Shown: positions 1 to 15,177, numbered from the stretch's first letter. The stretch: 64,000 nt of DNA from Plasmodiophora brassicae (GCA_036867785.1 CP145412.1:868001-932000); one strand, 5' to 3'. Notes: a model not told the origin generated them from the letters alone. Program-made: numbers and translations.

Positions 1-120
1 CGCCTATCTTAAGGGATGATCAGTTGAGCAGGTAAAAAGGAAAGGGGCCCCTGTAAAACAGGTGGCCACCTCCCACAGGGAGGGGGAGGATGTCGTCAGT
101 AGTGTAGTTTAGTTTATAGT

Positions 121-553
121 TGGGATTCCGCGTTTTTCACGCAGGCGCCTTGGTCTCGGGTTCGACGACCGTAGGATCAGCTGACAGAACGTTAGCTTCT
201 CCCGGCCTGGCAGTGCCGGCCTCTCACCTTTGTGCTGGGATCTCGCAGAGCGGTGACTCCGGAGCAAGTCTGAGGGCTCTTTGAGCACCCCAAAGGTTCG
301 TAGGCTATGATCTCCCTCACTGCGGTTGATCTGCCTACATCGTCAGTTGTGTAGACAGGTCAACCGAAGAGATCAAACTCTACGAATCTTCGGGAGCTCG
401 CTGAGCCCCGGAGTCCCCACACGGCAAGATCCCAGCACAAAGGTGATAGGCCGGCACTGCCAGGCCGGGGAATTAGCGGGCGTTCTGCTAGCTGAACCCA
501 AGGTCCTTGGACCCGAGACCGAGGCGCCTGCGTGAAAAGCGCGAATATCAAAT
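121..553. repeat. Imperfect inverted repeat IR1
   Basis: The left arm (about 121-342) is the reverse complement of the right arm (about 350-553), with many substitutions and small indels. Long matching blocks lie around 136-157, 202-240 and 245-330 and their mirror positions. The turn is near 341-355, where ctgcctac faces gtagacag. The arms look clearly diverged (by eye perhaps 75-85 percent), so this is an old inverted duplication or fold-back element and not a fresh read artefact. No terminal target duplication was recognised. It abuts a second inverted repeat on its right. Confidence 0.75.
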
Positions 554-866
554 ACGATCCGAAGAACACCGAGCAGGTCGGATCCGCTGTAACGCAGATC
601 CATGTTGAGCGCGGGCTCACTGGGCCCTACAAAGAACCTTGCGAGTCTTGCGTCCGCGAATACGATGCCAACAACCAGTCGCCGGCCTGTGTCAACACCT
701 GTACTGTCGACGAATGATTGTACAGGTGTTTGACACAGCCCGGCGACTGGTTGTTGGCATCGCACTCGCAGATGCAAGACTCGCAAGAGGGCTCAGTGAG
801 CCCGCGCTCAACGTGGGTCTGCGTTACAGCGGACCCGACCTGCTCGGCGTTCTTCGGATCGTTCCA
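554..866. repeat. Inverted repeat IR2 with coding-like arms
   Basis: The arms at 554-704 and 720-866 are reverse complements separated by a 15-nt loop. The inner ends pair as aacacctgtac against gtacaggtgtt. Both arms, read toward the loop, encode the same Cys-containing peptide core (EQVGSAVTQ, HVERGLT, CESC, DANNQSP). The repeat is therefore a tail-to-tail duplication of a piece of coding sequence. Identity by eye is about 90 percent and the differences do not break the reading frame over the core. Confidence 0.8.
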
Positions 867-1079
867 GCCGCCTTCCGCGACCAATTGCTCCCCGTCGACA
901 CACAGTCGTGGACGTCCGGCGTTGTCTACCATTGACATCCCAGCAGGCGACAGCTTGTACTGGTTGTACAGCTTCAGGTTGCGGATATCCATTGCTGGAC
1001 ACTTTGCGTCATTGCCGACGTACGGGTCGAGCGCCAATATCGACTCGTAGTCGCCGATGATAGATTGGAACGTGGACAA
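627..1079 (-). CDS. Possible small Cys-containing protein (unrecognised)
   Basis: This is an open frame of 150 codons whose first two thirds lie outside the inverted repeat and whose remainder is the right arm of IR2, then the loop and part of the left arm. It contains spaced cysteines (CPAM, RLCVDG, SCESCICECD, GCVK) and no signal peptide or membrane segment. The same core peptide can be read on the plus strand at 541-717. I do not recognise a family. The true end probably lies before the palindrome turn, because the last ~50 residues are simply the opposite strand of the repeat. It could be a gene fragment carried by the repeat. Confidence 0.25.
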   Translation of the reverse strand: MSTFQSIIGDYESILALDPYVGNDAKCPAMDIRNLKLYNQYKLSPAGMSMVDNAGRPRLCVDGEQLVAEGGWNDPKNAEQVGSAVTQTHVERGLTEPSCESCICECDANNQSPGCVKHLYNHSSTVQVLTQAGDWLLASYSRTQDSQGSL

Positions 1080-1552
1080 CCCCTTCCAGTGCTTCTTTAA
1101 GCCTTGCGCGTGTTCTGCACGTCGGTGCCATGTTGGTCGAACAAGTCGATAGGATTCGCAAGCAGCTGGATACCGTGGCGTTGAGCAGCGATTTCAACGC
1201 CACTTTTCGCCAACCTCTCCATCCGGGTGCGCCTCGGCGCAGGAAGACGTCATCTCCCTACCGGCTACCACGACGGTTGCGAAACCTGGCCATGTCGATT
1301 TCCTCGCTGGAAGCTGCCGATTCGCTGCGGACGCCGTCGTACTCGTCGGACACCGCGGAGGATTTGGCGCGGCTGTCTCGGTGGTACAAATAAACTTTGG
1401 CATTTTCGGAGTCCAAACACCATTCACAGAGGGCTGACCAGGCCTCACATACAAAGGCTGCGCACAGGAAACCGAAGTCAACAAGTAGTCGATACCCGTG
1501 GCAGAAGGAAAAGTCGGTGGAAATTACTTCGACCGGGCTCTTAGGTGCGCGA
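1080..1552. other. Interval without a supported gene
   Basis: Short open frames exist on both strands, for example 1130-1393 plus, but none has a recognisable domain or splice context. The right end overlaps the 5' extension of the next gene's frame, which opens at 1397. I see no repeat. Confidence 0.5.
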
Positions 1553-2633
1553 ATGAGTGCACTTAGGAAGCGGGCGATCTTGCCCATCGTCCTCGTCGCG
1601 GCGTGCCTGCTGGCCATGGTGGTAGTCATTACCCAGACATACACGGTGGCGTCGCGCGACAATATCCATGCAATCGTGAAATCCAATGAGGCCCCCAGAC
1701 GAACACTGCCCAAGCCGACCATTGCGTTATTGATGCCGGCGAGGTCGACGACCAGTATGGTCGCGGTGGAGAACGCGCCGCTATTGACAACATTCCTGCC
1801 ATCAATGATCGAAACTATTTCGTCTGATGATCGGAACAACTTCGACTATGCGTTGTACATGGGATTTGACGTCGCGGACCCGCTCTTCGACAACGAGAAG
1901 AATTTGAAGACGCTGAAGCAGAAGGTGGAAAACGCGAATGTCTTCAAAATCATCGAGTTCTTCGCATTTCACAAGACTAAGGTATACCAGGCACGCGAGA
2001 TGGCGTTACTTCTAATGTCTATGTCAGGGGCGTCCCGTGCTTGTCTGGAATCGTTTGGCATCTGCGGCGTACAACGACGGATGCCATTACTTTTATCAAG
2101 TTAACGACGACCTCGAACTCGTCTCACACGATTGGTCGCGCACGTTGACTGAACGCCTGAAGAGCAACCCGGTGTTCCCTGGTCTCGGCGTCGCCGGTCC
2201 CCAGGATACCCGCAGACCAAGAGCCGACCTCATGACGCAAGCGTTCGTGTCGCGCATCCACCTGCACATATTCGGCTACTTCTACCCGCCCCTGTTCTCG
2301 AACTGGTGGTCAGACGACTGGATATCAATGGTCTACGGGGAGCAGCACACATTTAGAGCAGACGGTAACGATATTGCTTCCTTACAAACAGACCCGACTG
2401 GACCAATTCCTGACATTACGATCTGCACAGAAATCTTGGTGAGCAATACGCAATCGTATGGCGGCCCCTCCCGATACGAGATTGCACGTGGCGATCAGGA
2501 CATTCTGCAAATACTGGTCGATAACGGCAAGAGGATGATCGGGGAGTTCCTGGAAGAGCACGAACCTGGCGCCACACTGTCCGACGAACCTCGTCACAAG
2601 GACCAAAGATCACCACATGCAATTGGCGATTAA
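1553..2633 (+). CDS. Type II membrane glycosyltransferase-like protein
   Basis: Two exons, 1553-1981 and 2028-2633, are joined in phase 0 over a 46-nt intron. The start was placed at 1553 because the protein then begins MSALRKR followed by one hydrophobic segment (residues about 8-26), a classic signal anchor for Golgi enzymes; the frame is open from 1397. The lumenal part has an acidic metal-binding-type motif, QVNDDLEL, just after FYQ, and conserved-looking blocks GVAGPQD, TQAFVSRIHL and NWWSDDWI. These resemble a eukaryotic family of predicted nucleotide-sugar transferases (GT-A fold). Substrate and linkage cannot be told. The identification rests on motif memory, so the enzymatic role is an inference. 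Confidence 0.6.
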
Positions 2634-2910
2634 AATGACAATATACCAAACCAGGACGGTGATGTTGTGGGATTCTCTAGCAGTCGACCCTCACGTTCAG
2701 CATCATCCTCTGTCCCAGGGAGTCTGGGAGATGTCGAAAAAGCGAGATGGTCTAGAGACTACAGCCTAAAGTGGCTCTATGTCTCCTTTTGACGGTTATA
2801 CGAAGAGGTATAAAGTTGTACAATTTCCGTCAGTGATGGTGGTCTTATCGCGAGGTTCGCGACTCGAGATGACATGAGAACCCTGTGGCAAGGCGCCATC
2901 GTGGACACTT

Positions 2911-3912
2911 TCACTTCGCAATGGTGACAACAGCCTTGCCCGCGACATGGCCCGTCTCGAGGTACTCAACTCCTTTGACAAGATCCTCGAACTGGAACAC
3001 CTTGTCAATGACCGGTCGAACCTGCATTGTCTCCACCCATCCCTTCAGTGTCTCCAAATACTCCCGCTTGGGCATGAAGACAAAGTTGGCGATCCTCCGC
3101 TGTCTTATGAGGCCGCGAACCTGATTGCCAATCATGCCTGCCAGGAACGAGAGCGACGACTCGTTCTGGTCTGCGGTGCCGACAACGACCAGGACGCCCG
3201 TGCGCGTGAGACAGCTCAACATCTTGGTGACGCCTTGGGTCGACACAATGTCAATCACCGCATCGTACAGGTTGCCCAGATCGGTAAAGTTCTGCTGGGT
3301 ATAATCAATGACGTGGTCGGCACCAAGTGATTTCACCAGAGCGACGTTCTTCGTGCTGCAGACTGCCGTCACCTCCGCGCCCAGCGCCTTCGCAATCTGG
3401 ACAGCAAATGTACCGACTCCACCCGACGCGCCGTTGATAAGCACCTTTTGGCCATTTGCCAGCTTGGCCTGCTCAGTGAGCGCAACGAGAGCGGTGGCGG
3501 CGGCGACCGGGATGGCAGCGGCCTCCTCGTGCGACAGCCGGGACGGTTTCAACGCAACGGCGCCTGCATCGACAGCGACGTATTCAGCGAACGCACCCAG
3601 CACCGGCATGGGTGCTTGTCCGAACACGCCATCGCCGACTTTGAAATCCTTGACGGCGTCTCCGACCTGCTCGACGACGCCCGCAAAGTCAGAGCCGAAA
3701 AGGGAGTTGGGCCTGGGCCTGGTTAGGCCGCCCAGTGCCAGGCGAATGAGGCCCGGCGCCCCACGCAGAACGTGCCAGTCGCCCGCGTTCAACGCAGCAG
3801 CATGGACCTTGACCAGTACCTGGTTGCTCTGAAGCGCGGGGATCGGCACATCGTCCTTGAACTGGAGGGACGACGCCGCTGGGCCATACGCGTTGCGGAC
3901 GTACGCTTTCAT
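2911..3912 (-). CDS. Zinc-independent MDR oxidoreductase (quinone reductase-like)
   Basis: An intronless 333-residue protein of the medium-chain dehydrogenase/reductase superfamily. The N-terminal GroES-like catalytic domain has ALNAGDWHV, GSDFAGVVEQVG and KVGDGVFG. The Rossmann fold carries the nucleotide-binding motif NGASGGVGTFAVQIA near residue 160. The structural-zinc cysteines and catalytic-zinc ligands of classical alcohol dehydrogenases are absent. That places it with NAD(P)H quinone oxidoreductase and RTN4IP1-type enzymes, which reduce quinones or enones. Length is normal for the family. It stands alone, convergent with the upstream glycosyltransferase-like gene. The substrate is unknown. 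Confidence 0.9.
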   Translation of the reverse strand: MKAYVRNAYGPAASSLQFKDDVPIPALQSNQVLVKVHAAALNAGDWHVLRGAPGLIRLALGGLTRPRPNSLFGSDFAGVVEQVGDAVKDFKVGDGVFGQAPMPVLGAFAEYVAVDAGAVALKPSRLSHEEAAAIPVAAATALVALTEQAKLANGQKVLINGASGGVGTFAVQIAKALGAEVTAVCSTKNVALVKSLGADHVIDYTQQNFTDLGNLYDAVIDIVSTQGVTKMLSCLTRTGVLVVVGTADQNESSLSFLAGMIGNQVRGLIRQRRIANFVFMPKREYLETLKGWVETMQVRPVIDKVFQFEDLVKGVEYLETGHVAGKAVVTIAK

Positions 3913-4261
3913 CGGTTTTGCTGACGGAGCGTCATCGAAGAAGGGACGACAAACGCAACGTTGTTACCAATGTCGTCGTCGCGGGTTGCGCGAGGTATGA
4001 CGATGTCAGTTTGTGCATAGCGGCCCTCTTTGTTAACTGGCCAGGTTCCCGTTAAGGAATGCACCGTGTCAGGAAAGCGTAACGAACGTACGGTACGGTA
4101 CCGTACCATCCCCATGGCTGCGATCTAAAAATATAGCAGCCTCGCTCGGAGCGCCTTCGCCAGAGAGGACGATCCAGCGCCCTGGTGCAGTGGAAGGTAC
4201 ATACCCATACGGCGGAGGGAGGGGCGGACACGCGGGACGCGGCTATGGAATTGTTAAAAAC

Positions 4262-4866
4262 AGAGAATGGCTGGTGGAGTGTAAAATACATGTATTTTAC
4301 ACGTAAAAAACATGTTTAAAACAGCAGGGGGTTGCGCCCCCCTCGCAGTACGCCTTCATACCATGGTCACGGTCCTGACAACCTGACCAGATTTGATGAT
4401 CTCTTCGTCACCAACTGGGTACAAATGTGTGCCCGAAATCGCCTCGGCAAGTGTGCCTGGCTCGGCAATGCCAACGAACCCTGCGAACTCCAGTCGAAGT
4501 TACGTCTTCGTCATCGGAATCATCGTCTGGCTCTTCGTCAAAGTCACGTACTTCCGAACCAAGCGACCCGGTTCAACGTGTGAAGGGGGTCATCTCGCGT
4601 ATCTTTGTACGGCGATTCATCTGGGCACTTGAATGCGATCCCAGTTCCTTGCTCAACGTTGCATCCCGATAGTCGAGCGCGTAGCCGGGAGTGCACGCGG
4701 TTGCAGGACTTGTGATTCCGCTCGCCCCCGACGACGACGACACGCACGCACAACGAAGGCTCTGGGATGGATCGGGAAACCCTTACGTTACCTGTATTTT
4801 ACAGTGTAAAGTTGGTTCCTGAGAGGTGTATTTTACATGTAAAAAACAGGCTTGTAAAAAACACCC
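4262..4866. repeat. AT-rich TGTATTTTAC palindromic motifs flanking a ~500-bp gene-free stretch
   Basis: Within an otherwise GC-rich gap, 4280-4320 holds gtgtaaaatac, tgtattttac and a run of cgtaaaaaac. Positions 4790-4866 hold tgtattttac, gtgtaaag, gtgtattttac, tgtaaaaaac and tgtaaaaaacacc. The two clusters share the same word in both orientations and enclose about 470 bp without a supported gene. A related cctgtaaaacagg palindrome sits at 48-60. This could be the ends of a small non-autonomous element or a regulatory or terminator-like motif. No target-site duplication was identified. Confidence 0.4.
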
Positions 4867-5076
4867 CTTTATTACAACAATTCCATAGACGCGGCATTAT
4901 TACTCAGTCCGACAGTGCGCAGTTGGTCTGCACCTGTCTGTCGACGAAGACAACTGCGAGCGCGTCTACCTGGTGGTTGGCGCGGCGCGTGAGTCACGAC
5001 GTCGGAAGGGAGCACGACACCCGGGATTCCACGACGTCGCCGGTTGCCACTATCCAATCCACGCTAGAACGCGCAC

Positions 5077-9833
<4,757 letters not shown>

Positions 9834-10086
9834 TCGATCCGCCCATTACTAAATACCAATGCATGCCGCCCGTCTCGCCACCGAAGGTGCCCCGTCTCGT
9901 ACTGCCGCTCCGTTCGTGCGTCCACCAACCGCCGTCCGACGTTGTTTACGCCCATCGCTAATTGCCTGCACTGGCAATCGCCACCGTTGTTGCCGCGCAT
10001 GACGAAACGGCTTCGTCAGTCGTGGTGTAGAAGAGAGGCGTCGACCGTCTCGTCACACAATCGGGTACGGGACCGATCGGCGGCCG

Positions 10087-11944
10087 ATGTCGTGGCTGGC
10101 GACGACGGCCTCGCTATGCCTGTCGCTGCTGGCCACGTTCGCGCTCGCCGACCTGCCTGTGCATTGCATGCGGTCGCAGGTGTACGGCGACTGGGACCTG
10201 ACGCTATCGGCGCCCGTCCCGAACCGGAACGTGGCGTGCGGGCACCCGAGCCCCGACACGAACCTCGCCGAGCTCCAGCTGGTGTACGAGATCCGGCCGG
10301 TGTCGGCGGTCCTGCGGGTCAGGCTGTCCGCCCCCAACGTCGTCGTTGATCGCGACACGGCCGAACGAGGCACGTTCACCACGGTCGTCGACGAGGGCAT
10401 GGAGATACGCATCGCTGGGCGCGTCCTGTTCGCCAAGTTCCATTACCATCTCGCGGACCCTGCCGACCTCGACGACGACGACGACGACCTGCCGCCTATC
10501 GACGATCGCTCCGCTTACGTCAGCGACTGCGGTCGCACGTCGCCAGGTCAGATTCGTACACGAGACCGGCGGGCCGTTAGCATGAACGGGACTGGCAGGG
10601 TGGTTCAGGCAAGGCGACGGGCAATGGGGATGCTTCCTGGCGGAGCAGACCAGGCCGTCAGCGAATGGGAAGACGGCGTCTCTCCTGATTCGGAGCAGCG
10701 GGTACTTTGACGAGCACCGGCGGCAGAGGACGTACCAGTACGACGAGGCGCTCGTCGACGCTGTCAACAGCGACCCGTCGTCGCTGTGGCAGGCGACGAT
10801 CTACCCGGCGTTCGCCGACCTGTCCGAGTACACACTGAACAAGCTCATGGGCAGGAAGCGGTACCTGAAGAGCGTCGCCGGGACGCGCGGCGACGCGGTT
10901 CGCGTCGAGGACGACGACGGCGACGACGGCCTGCCGCTGGCCGTCGACTGGCGCAACCACGATGGGCACAACTTCGACTCGCCAATCCGCAACCAGGGCC
11001 GCTGCGGGTCCTGCTACGCGTTCGCCACCGGCGCCATGCTGGAGGCGCGCACCAGGATCGCCCGGTACCGGCACGGTCTGGGCATGAGCAACCCGGCGTA
11101 CTCGACGTCCGACGTGCTGTCCTGCAGCCGGTACAACGAGGGGTGCCATGGCGGGTACCCGTTCCTGGTCGCCAAGTACGCCCAGGAGTTCGGCCTGGTG
11201 AGCCACGCGCGCCATTCGCCCTGCGCGCCCGGGCTCAACACTGACCTCTGGGCACAGTTGCACGACGACGACGACGACGACGACGCCGGGGATGACGACC
11301 AATGCGCCTCCACCGGCAGGGTCCGGTTCACCGACGATTACCACTACGTTGGAGGTGCGGTCGTGGCCGCTGATGGCGGGCGCGCGACCCACCACCCCAT
11401 GGCTGACGGTGCGGCGGCGCAGGGTGGTACGGCGCCTGCAACGAGCGCGACATGCGCCGGGAGCTGGCGCTGTACGGGCCGATCACGGCGGCGCTGCAGG
11501 TACCGCACGACCTCACCATGTACAAGAGCGGGATCTTCACCGCCTGTCCCGACGGCGCCGGCGCCAAGAACGCGGACGGCTACGAGTACAGCGACCACGC
11601 CGTCGTAGGCCGCACCGGTCACCGCGAACGGGGCGCCGGCTGAACCGATGGCGATGCGTGCCCAGGTCATTGTCGGGTACGGCGAGCGCGATGCCGTCAA
11701 GTACTGGATCATCCGTAATTCCTGGGGGACCGCCTTCGGCGAGAACGGGTACTTCCGCCTGCCCGTAAGACGTATTCCGAACGCGCGCGTCCGGCCGGGG
11801 GGCGCTGACCGGGTCGTTTGCCCCCAGCGTGGCGTCGACGCGTGCGGCATCGAGAGCAGCGCCGTCGCCGCGTACCCGTTCCCGCCGTCGAACGGTGCCG
11901 TCAAGAAGCGCCACCGGCAGGCGCGTCGCAAGCAACGCCTGTAA
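10087..11944 (+). CDS. Cathepsin C / dipeptidyl peptidase I homologue (papain family C1)
   Basis: Five exons: 10087-10546, 10599-11354, 11423-11604, 11666-11764, 11828-11944; 537 residues. A signal peptide (residues 1-21) is followed directly by DLPVHC, the start of the exclusion domain whose first Asp holds the substrate N-terminus in known DPP1. The exclusion domain continues with [16 protein letters not shown] and GQWGCF. The peptidase domain has catalytic Cys in [11 protein letters not shown], His in DHAVV and Asn in RNSWG, then the Cys-Gly-Ile-Glu-Ser end found in DPP1. All catalytic residues are present, so an active lysosomal or secreted dipeptidase is expected. Oddities are runs of Asp in the exclusion domain, before the mature peptidase and inside the peptidase domain. 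It is tail-to-tail with the next gene, 10 bp apart. Confidence 0.92.
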
Positions 11945-11954
11945 ACGCGTCCCG

Positions 11955-12596
11955 TTATCGGGGCGGTCCGTTCATTGTTGTGGTGAAGACGCGCGCCGCC
12001 TGCCCCGGGTCGGCCATGTCGGCCGGCGACATGGCCGGGTTGATGCGGGCGACGACGTCGTCGACGTCGCCCGGCGGCAGCTTGGCGGCGGCGACGACCA
12101 GCAGCTGTCGGAGGTCGTCGGCGCACAGCAGGCGGAAGCGCGGGGCGCCGGCCGGGATGGATCGGAAGCCGGGCGAGGCCGTCAGGCGGACGAGGCCGTC
12201 GTAGATGGCGCCGGCGTCCACGGACGCGTCCGCCAGGCGCCGGGCGGCCCGGATCTCGACCTGCCCGAGGCCCTTCGACCGCAGCAGGACGAACAGGATG
12301 CCGACCTGGCGGCGGACCAGGTCGATCCGGTCGCCGGACAGGTCGGGTTCGACTCGGCGTCGCCAGTCGTGGACGTCGTCGACGTAGCGCTGCAGGGCGT
12401 CGGCGTCGTAGTCGTCGTCGTCGCGGCACGGCAGCTGGGCGGCCCTGGCGAACCAGCGACGCAGCGTCTCCTCCAGGTCGTCGTTACCCGGGCCCAGCGC
12501 CGCCGTCATGACGACGACGAGGACGGTGACGCCCAGGATGGCGGCCGTGACGACGATGGCGGCCGACCCGAAGAAGGCCCGGATCTCATTCGCCAT
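11955..12596 (-). CDS. Small single-pass membrane protein, unknown
   Basis: An intronless protein of 213 residues. It starts MANEIRAFF and has one strong hydrophobic segment at about residues 10-35, then a soluble region rich in Arg, Asp and Leu with predicted helices (DLRQLLVVAAAK, IDLVRRQVGILFVLL). The upstream Met at 12659 is possible, but the chosen start puts the membrane segment near the N-terminus. No family is recognised. Third-position GC and codon use match its neighbours, and the antisense frame is poor, so I take it as real. It could be a signal-anchored or tail-exposed protein of any endomembrane. Confidence 0.55.
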   Translation of the reverse strand: MANEIRAFFGSAAIVVTAAILGVTVLVVVMTAALGPGNDDLEETLRRWFARAAQLPCRDDDDYDADALQRYVDDVHDWRRRVEPDLSGDRIDLVRRQVGILFVLLRSKGLGQVEIRAARRLADASVDAGAIYDGLVRLTASPGFRSIPAGAPRFRLLCADDLRQLLVVAAAKLPPGDVDDVVARINPAMSPADMADPGQAARVFTTTMNGPPR

Positions 12597-12847
12597 CGGA
12601 CGTGGGATTTGGAAGTGAGCCAGTGGGGCCGGAACCTGACCGCCAGGACTAGTCGTCACCGATTAATGCTCGCCGTCATCGCGGTGTGTGGTGGGGGGAG
12701 GGGGGTCGACGACCCCCCTGGTCCCGTTACGCGAAGAACACGGCGGGCGGCAGCAGGGGCAGAGGGCGACGAAGCCGGGGGCAGGCTGGCGGCAGGAGAA
12801 TATCTAGTAATATCAGGGCGTGTGCCATATCAGTATATGGTTCGGCG

Positions 12848-14997
12848 ATGCGATGGGCCGTCGCGGTCAGCTTAACGGTGGGGGCGGTGATCGTCACCGG
12901 GCGATGGCGGGTGCTGGTTGCCGCCGGCTCGTGTGCGGATCTCCAGCCGGTGGCGCTGTCCGCCCCCGAAGTCGGGTACCAGAGCGTGCTGGCGATCCGG
13001 CTCAGCGCCCTGTCGCTGGGCGAATCCGACCTGTCGACCTACGCCAGCTGTAGCGCCACGAACCTGACCTATCGGGGGCCGTCGTTGACGACCGCGTTCC
13101 GGGCCGTCGTCCAATCCGGCGCCCGTGTCACGTTGTCGCAGATCGAGTGGGTCATGCTCGACAACAACCTGATCCAGGGCGGCATCGGCCTCGCCAGGTT
13201 CATGTCCGCCCTGCCGGGCGTCCGCGTCGTCCAGCTGTTCGCCAACACGATCACGGGGCTGGCGGCCGGCACGTTCGCCGCCCAGACGCAGCTGCTCCTG
13301 CTCGACCTGGGCATCAACCCGATCACGACGCTGCCGGCGGCAACGTTCTCCTCGCTACACCGTCTGCAGGCCTTGTCAGTCGGCACAGGCGACGTCTACA
13401 CCAGGTTGCCGCTGACGTGGCACACAGGTTCCTGGACTCGTGCGACCTACAGACACTCCCGGCCGGGATCTTCTCGCCAATGACCAGCCTGCATGAGCTG
13501 TAAGGCGGCCTACTCCCCTCGGGGCCCGCCTCTCTGCCCCTGACAGGCGCGCAACAGGTACCTGTCGGCGAACCCGAAGCTGTCGTCGTTGCCATCGGGC
13601 GCGCTTGACGATCTGCCGCTGCTGTCCTATGTGTACGAGTCGACGGCGGTAGACGTTGTACTGGAGCCCGTAGAGTCTGACGACAGCTGGTGCAGGAACG
13701 TATCCGAGACGCGGGTCGGGTGTTTCCCGAGTGCGCCAGGCGGGGCGACGTTGTACGACCCGCCGACGTTGCCGAATTGTCGACTGGATCCCGTGCCGAA
13801 CGCGATCTACCCGTCGCAGCGGGTCGCGTTTACCGTTGCCGAGCCGTGCACGACGTTCACGTCGCCGACGCTGGTGTCCGATCTGGCGGGCGCGTTGAAC
13901 GCAAGCGCGTCCCGGTTCGGGAACGTGCAGGTCGTCGGCGTCCCAGAAAACCCCAGCGCCTGCGCCCTGCAGGTCGACATGATGCTGGACAACGCCGGCA
14001 ACAAGCACGCGTACACGTCGTTGCAGGCGCAAGCGTCGACGACGAACAGCCCGTTCCTGAACGGGCAGGTGACGCGGTACTACCTGGCGCATGGTGGCGT
14101 TGTCGCGTCGGCGGCATCCGTTCGCGCTTGCCAGAACGGGACGTCCCCAAACACGTACTTCGTTGACGTGGGCGTGTCGTGCACGCCGGGCGGCAACTCG
14201 CAGGCAGCAGGTTTGTCAGAACAGTGGAAGCCAGGTCCATCGTGTGGGTTAAGATGTGGCCGGCAGGCGGAGGTGGCTGGTTCCAGACGGTCGTGGATTT
14301 CGTGCAGCGAATCTTCGAAGGGTGGTGGAGCCCACCTGTCTGGGTCATGTTCAGCCTGATCATCCTCTTCCTGTTGTGCGTCCTGCTGGTCGCTGTGGCA
14401 ACCGTCCGGCTCGTTCGGCAGCGGTACCTGGCCACACGGAACGAACGCGCTGCGAATTACTGGAGGCAGCCCGATAAGGTGACCGGGTACGCGGCTGCCG
14501 GTAACGATCATCGCCGCAAGGACAACGCTATCAACCTGTCCGATAACGACCCGCTGTCCGACCTGGCATCGTTCCACGACATGCAGATCGATTCCCGATG
14601 GAGCAAACAGAAGTCGTCGTCACCGGTGGCGGCAACGGGCCTGCCCAGCGACCCACATATGTCCAGCCCTCCCAGCAGGCCATGGAAGGTACAGGTCACG
14701 CAACCAGACGAGCGGCGCATCGACCCGTTCTGGCACGAACAGAAGGTCATCCAGGTCAAGACAAAGCCACCGACGAAGGCGCCCGAGATTCCGGTGGAAA
14801 AGCCCAGTCCCCGGCAATTCCAGGAGCCGCTCGACTTTATTATGCCGAATGCCTCGCTGGGCACGCAGGCGCCGCCGATGTCGCAACCCGTCACCAAGGT
14901 CCGACCCGGGCTGAACGCCATCCGCCGACAAAAGTTCAAAGCGCTGACCGACACGTCCGGCGACGACTCCATGCCGGACACGGACGCCGAATTCTAG
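12848..14997 (+). CDS. LRR single-pass transmembrane receptor-like protein (no kinase)
   Basis: Four exons, 12848-13393, 13453-13499, 13558-14210 and 14267-14997, give 658 residues. A signal peptide (MRWAVAV...) is followed by an ectodomain with several leucine-rich repeats: VQLFANTITGLAAGTF, LLDLGINPITTLPAATF, TLPAGIFSPMTSLHELYL, SLPSGALDDL. Then come a Cys-bearing region and a single membrane span (residues about 450-472, VWVMFSLIILFLLCVLL) with a basic stop-transfer VRLVRQRY. The ~185-residue cytoplasmic tail is rich in Pro, Lys and Ser (KTKPPTKAPEIPVEKPSP) and has no kinase or TIR domain. The 47-nt second exon encodes part of one repeat and its acceptor is the least certain. A cell-surface recognition role is an inference. 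Confidence 0.8.
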
Positions 14998-15053
14998 AAA
15001 TGAAAACGTTACGCAACAGGCCCAAGTCGCCGGGAGGCGATTTGGGACCACGG

Positions 15054-15177
15054 ATGCAGCTCCCACTGCTGCGCTGCGCTGCGCGTAGGTCGCCTGTCGC
15101 GCTACCAATGCAGCTCCCACTGCTGCGCTGCGCTGCGCGTAGGTAGCCTGTTGCGCTATGCGATGCAGCTCCCACGC
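15054..15177. repeat. Tandem repeat, 54-bp unit, two full and one partial copies
   Basis: The unit begins atgcagctcccactgctgcg, is followed by tgcgctgcgcgtaggt, and repeats at 15054, 15108 and (partial, 15 bp) 15163. The first two copies are nearly identical. It lies just downstream of the stop of the LRR gene, in a gap before the next gene. Each unit contains a short run of gctgc/gcgct, which suggests slippage. Confidence 0.85.

Noticed and set aside
11344-12429. 361-codon Arg/Pro-rich minus-strand frame
   Set aside because: It overlaps the last exons of the cathepsin C gene and the small membrane protein, both better supported, and its composition is that of a GC-rich shadow frame.
13394-13452. 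23-nt intron alternative inside the LRR gene (13405-13427)
   Set aside because: It would keep frame but is far shorter than any other intron here; a 59-nt intron (13394-13452) fits the length norm and the repeat pattern.
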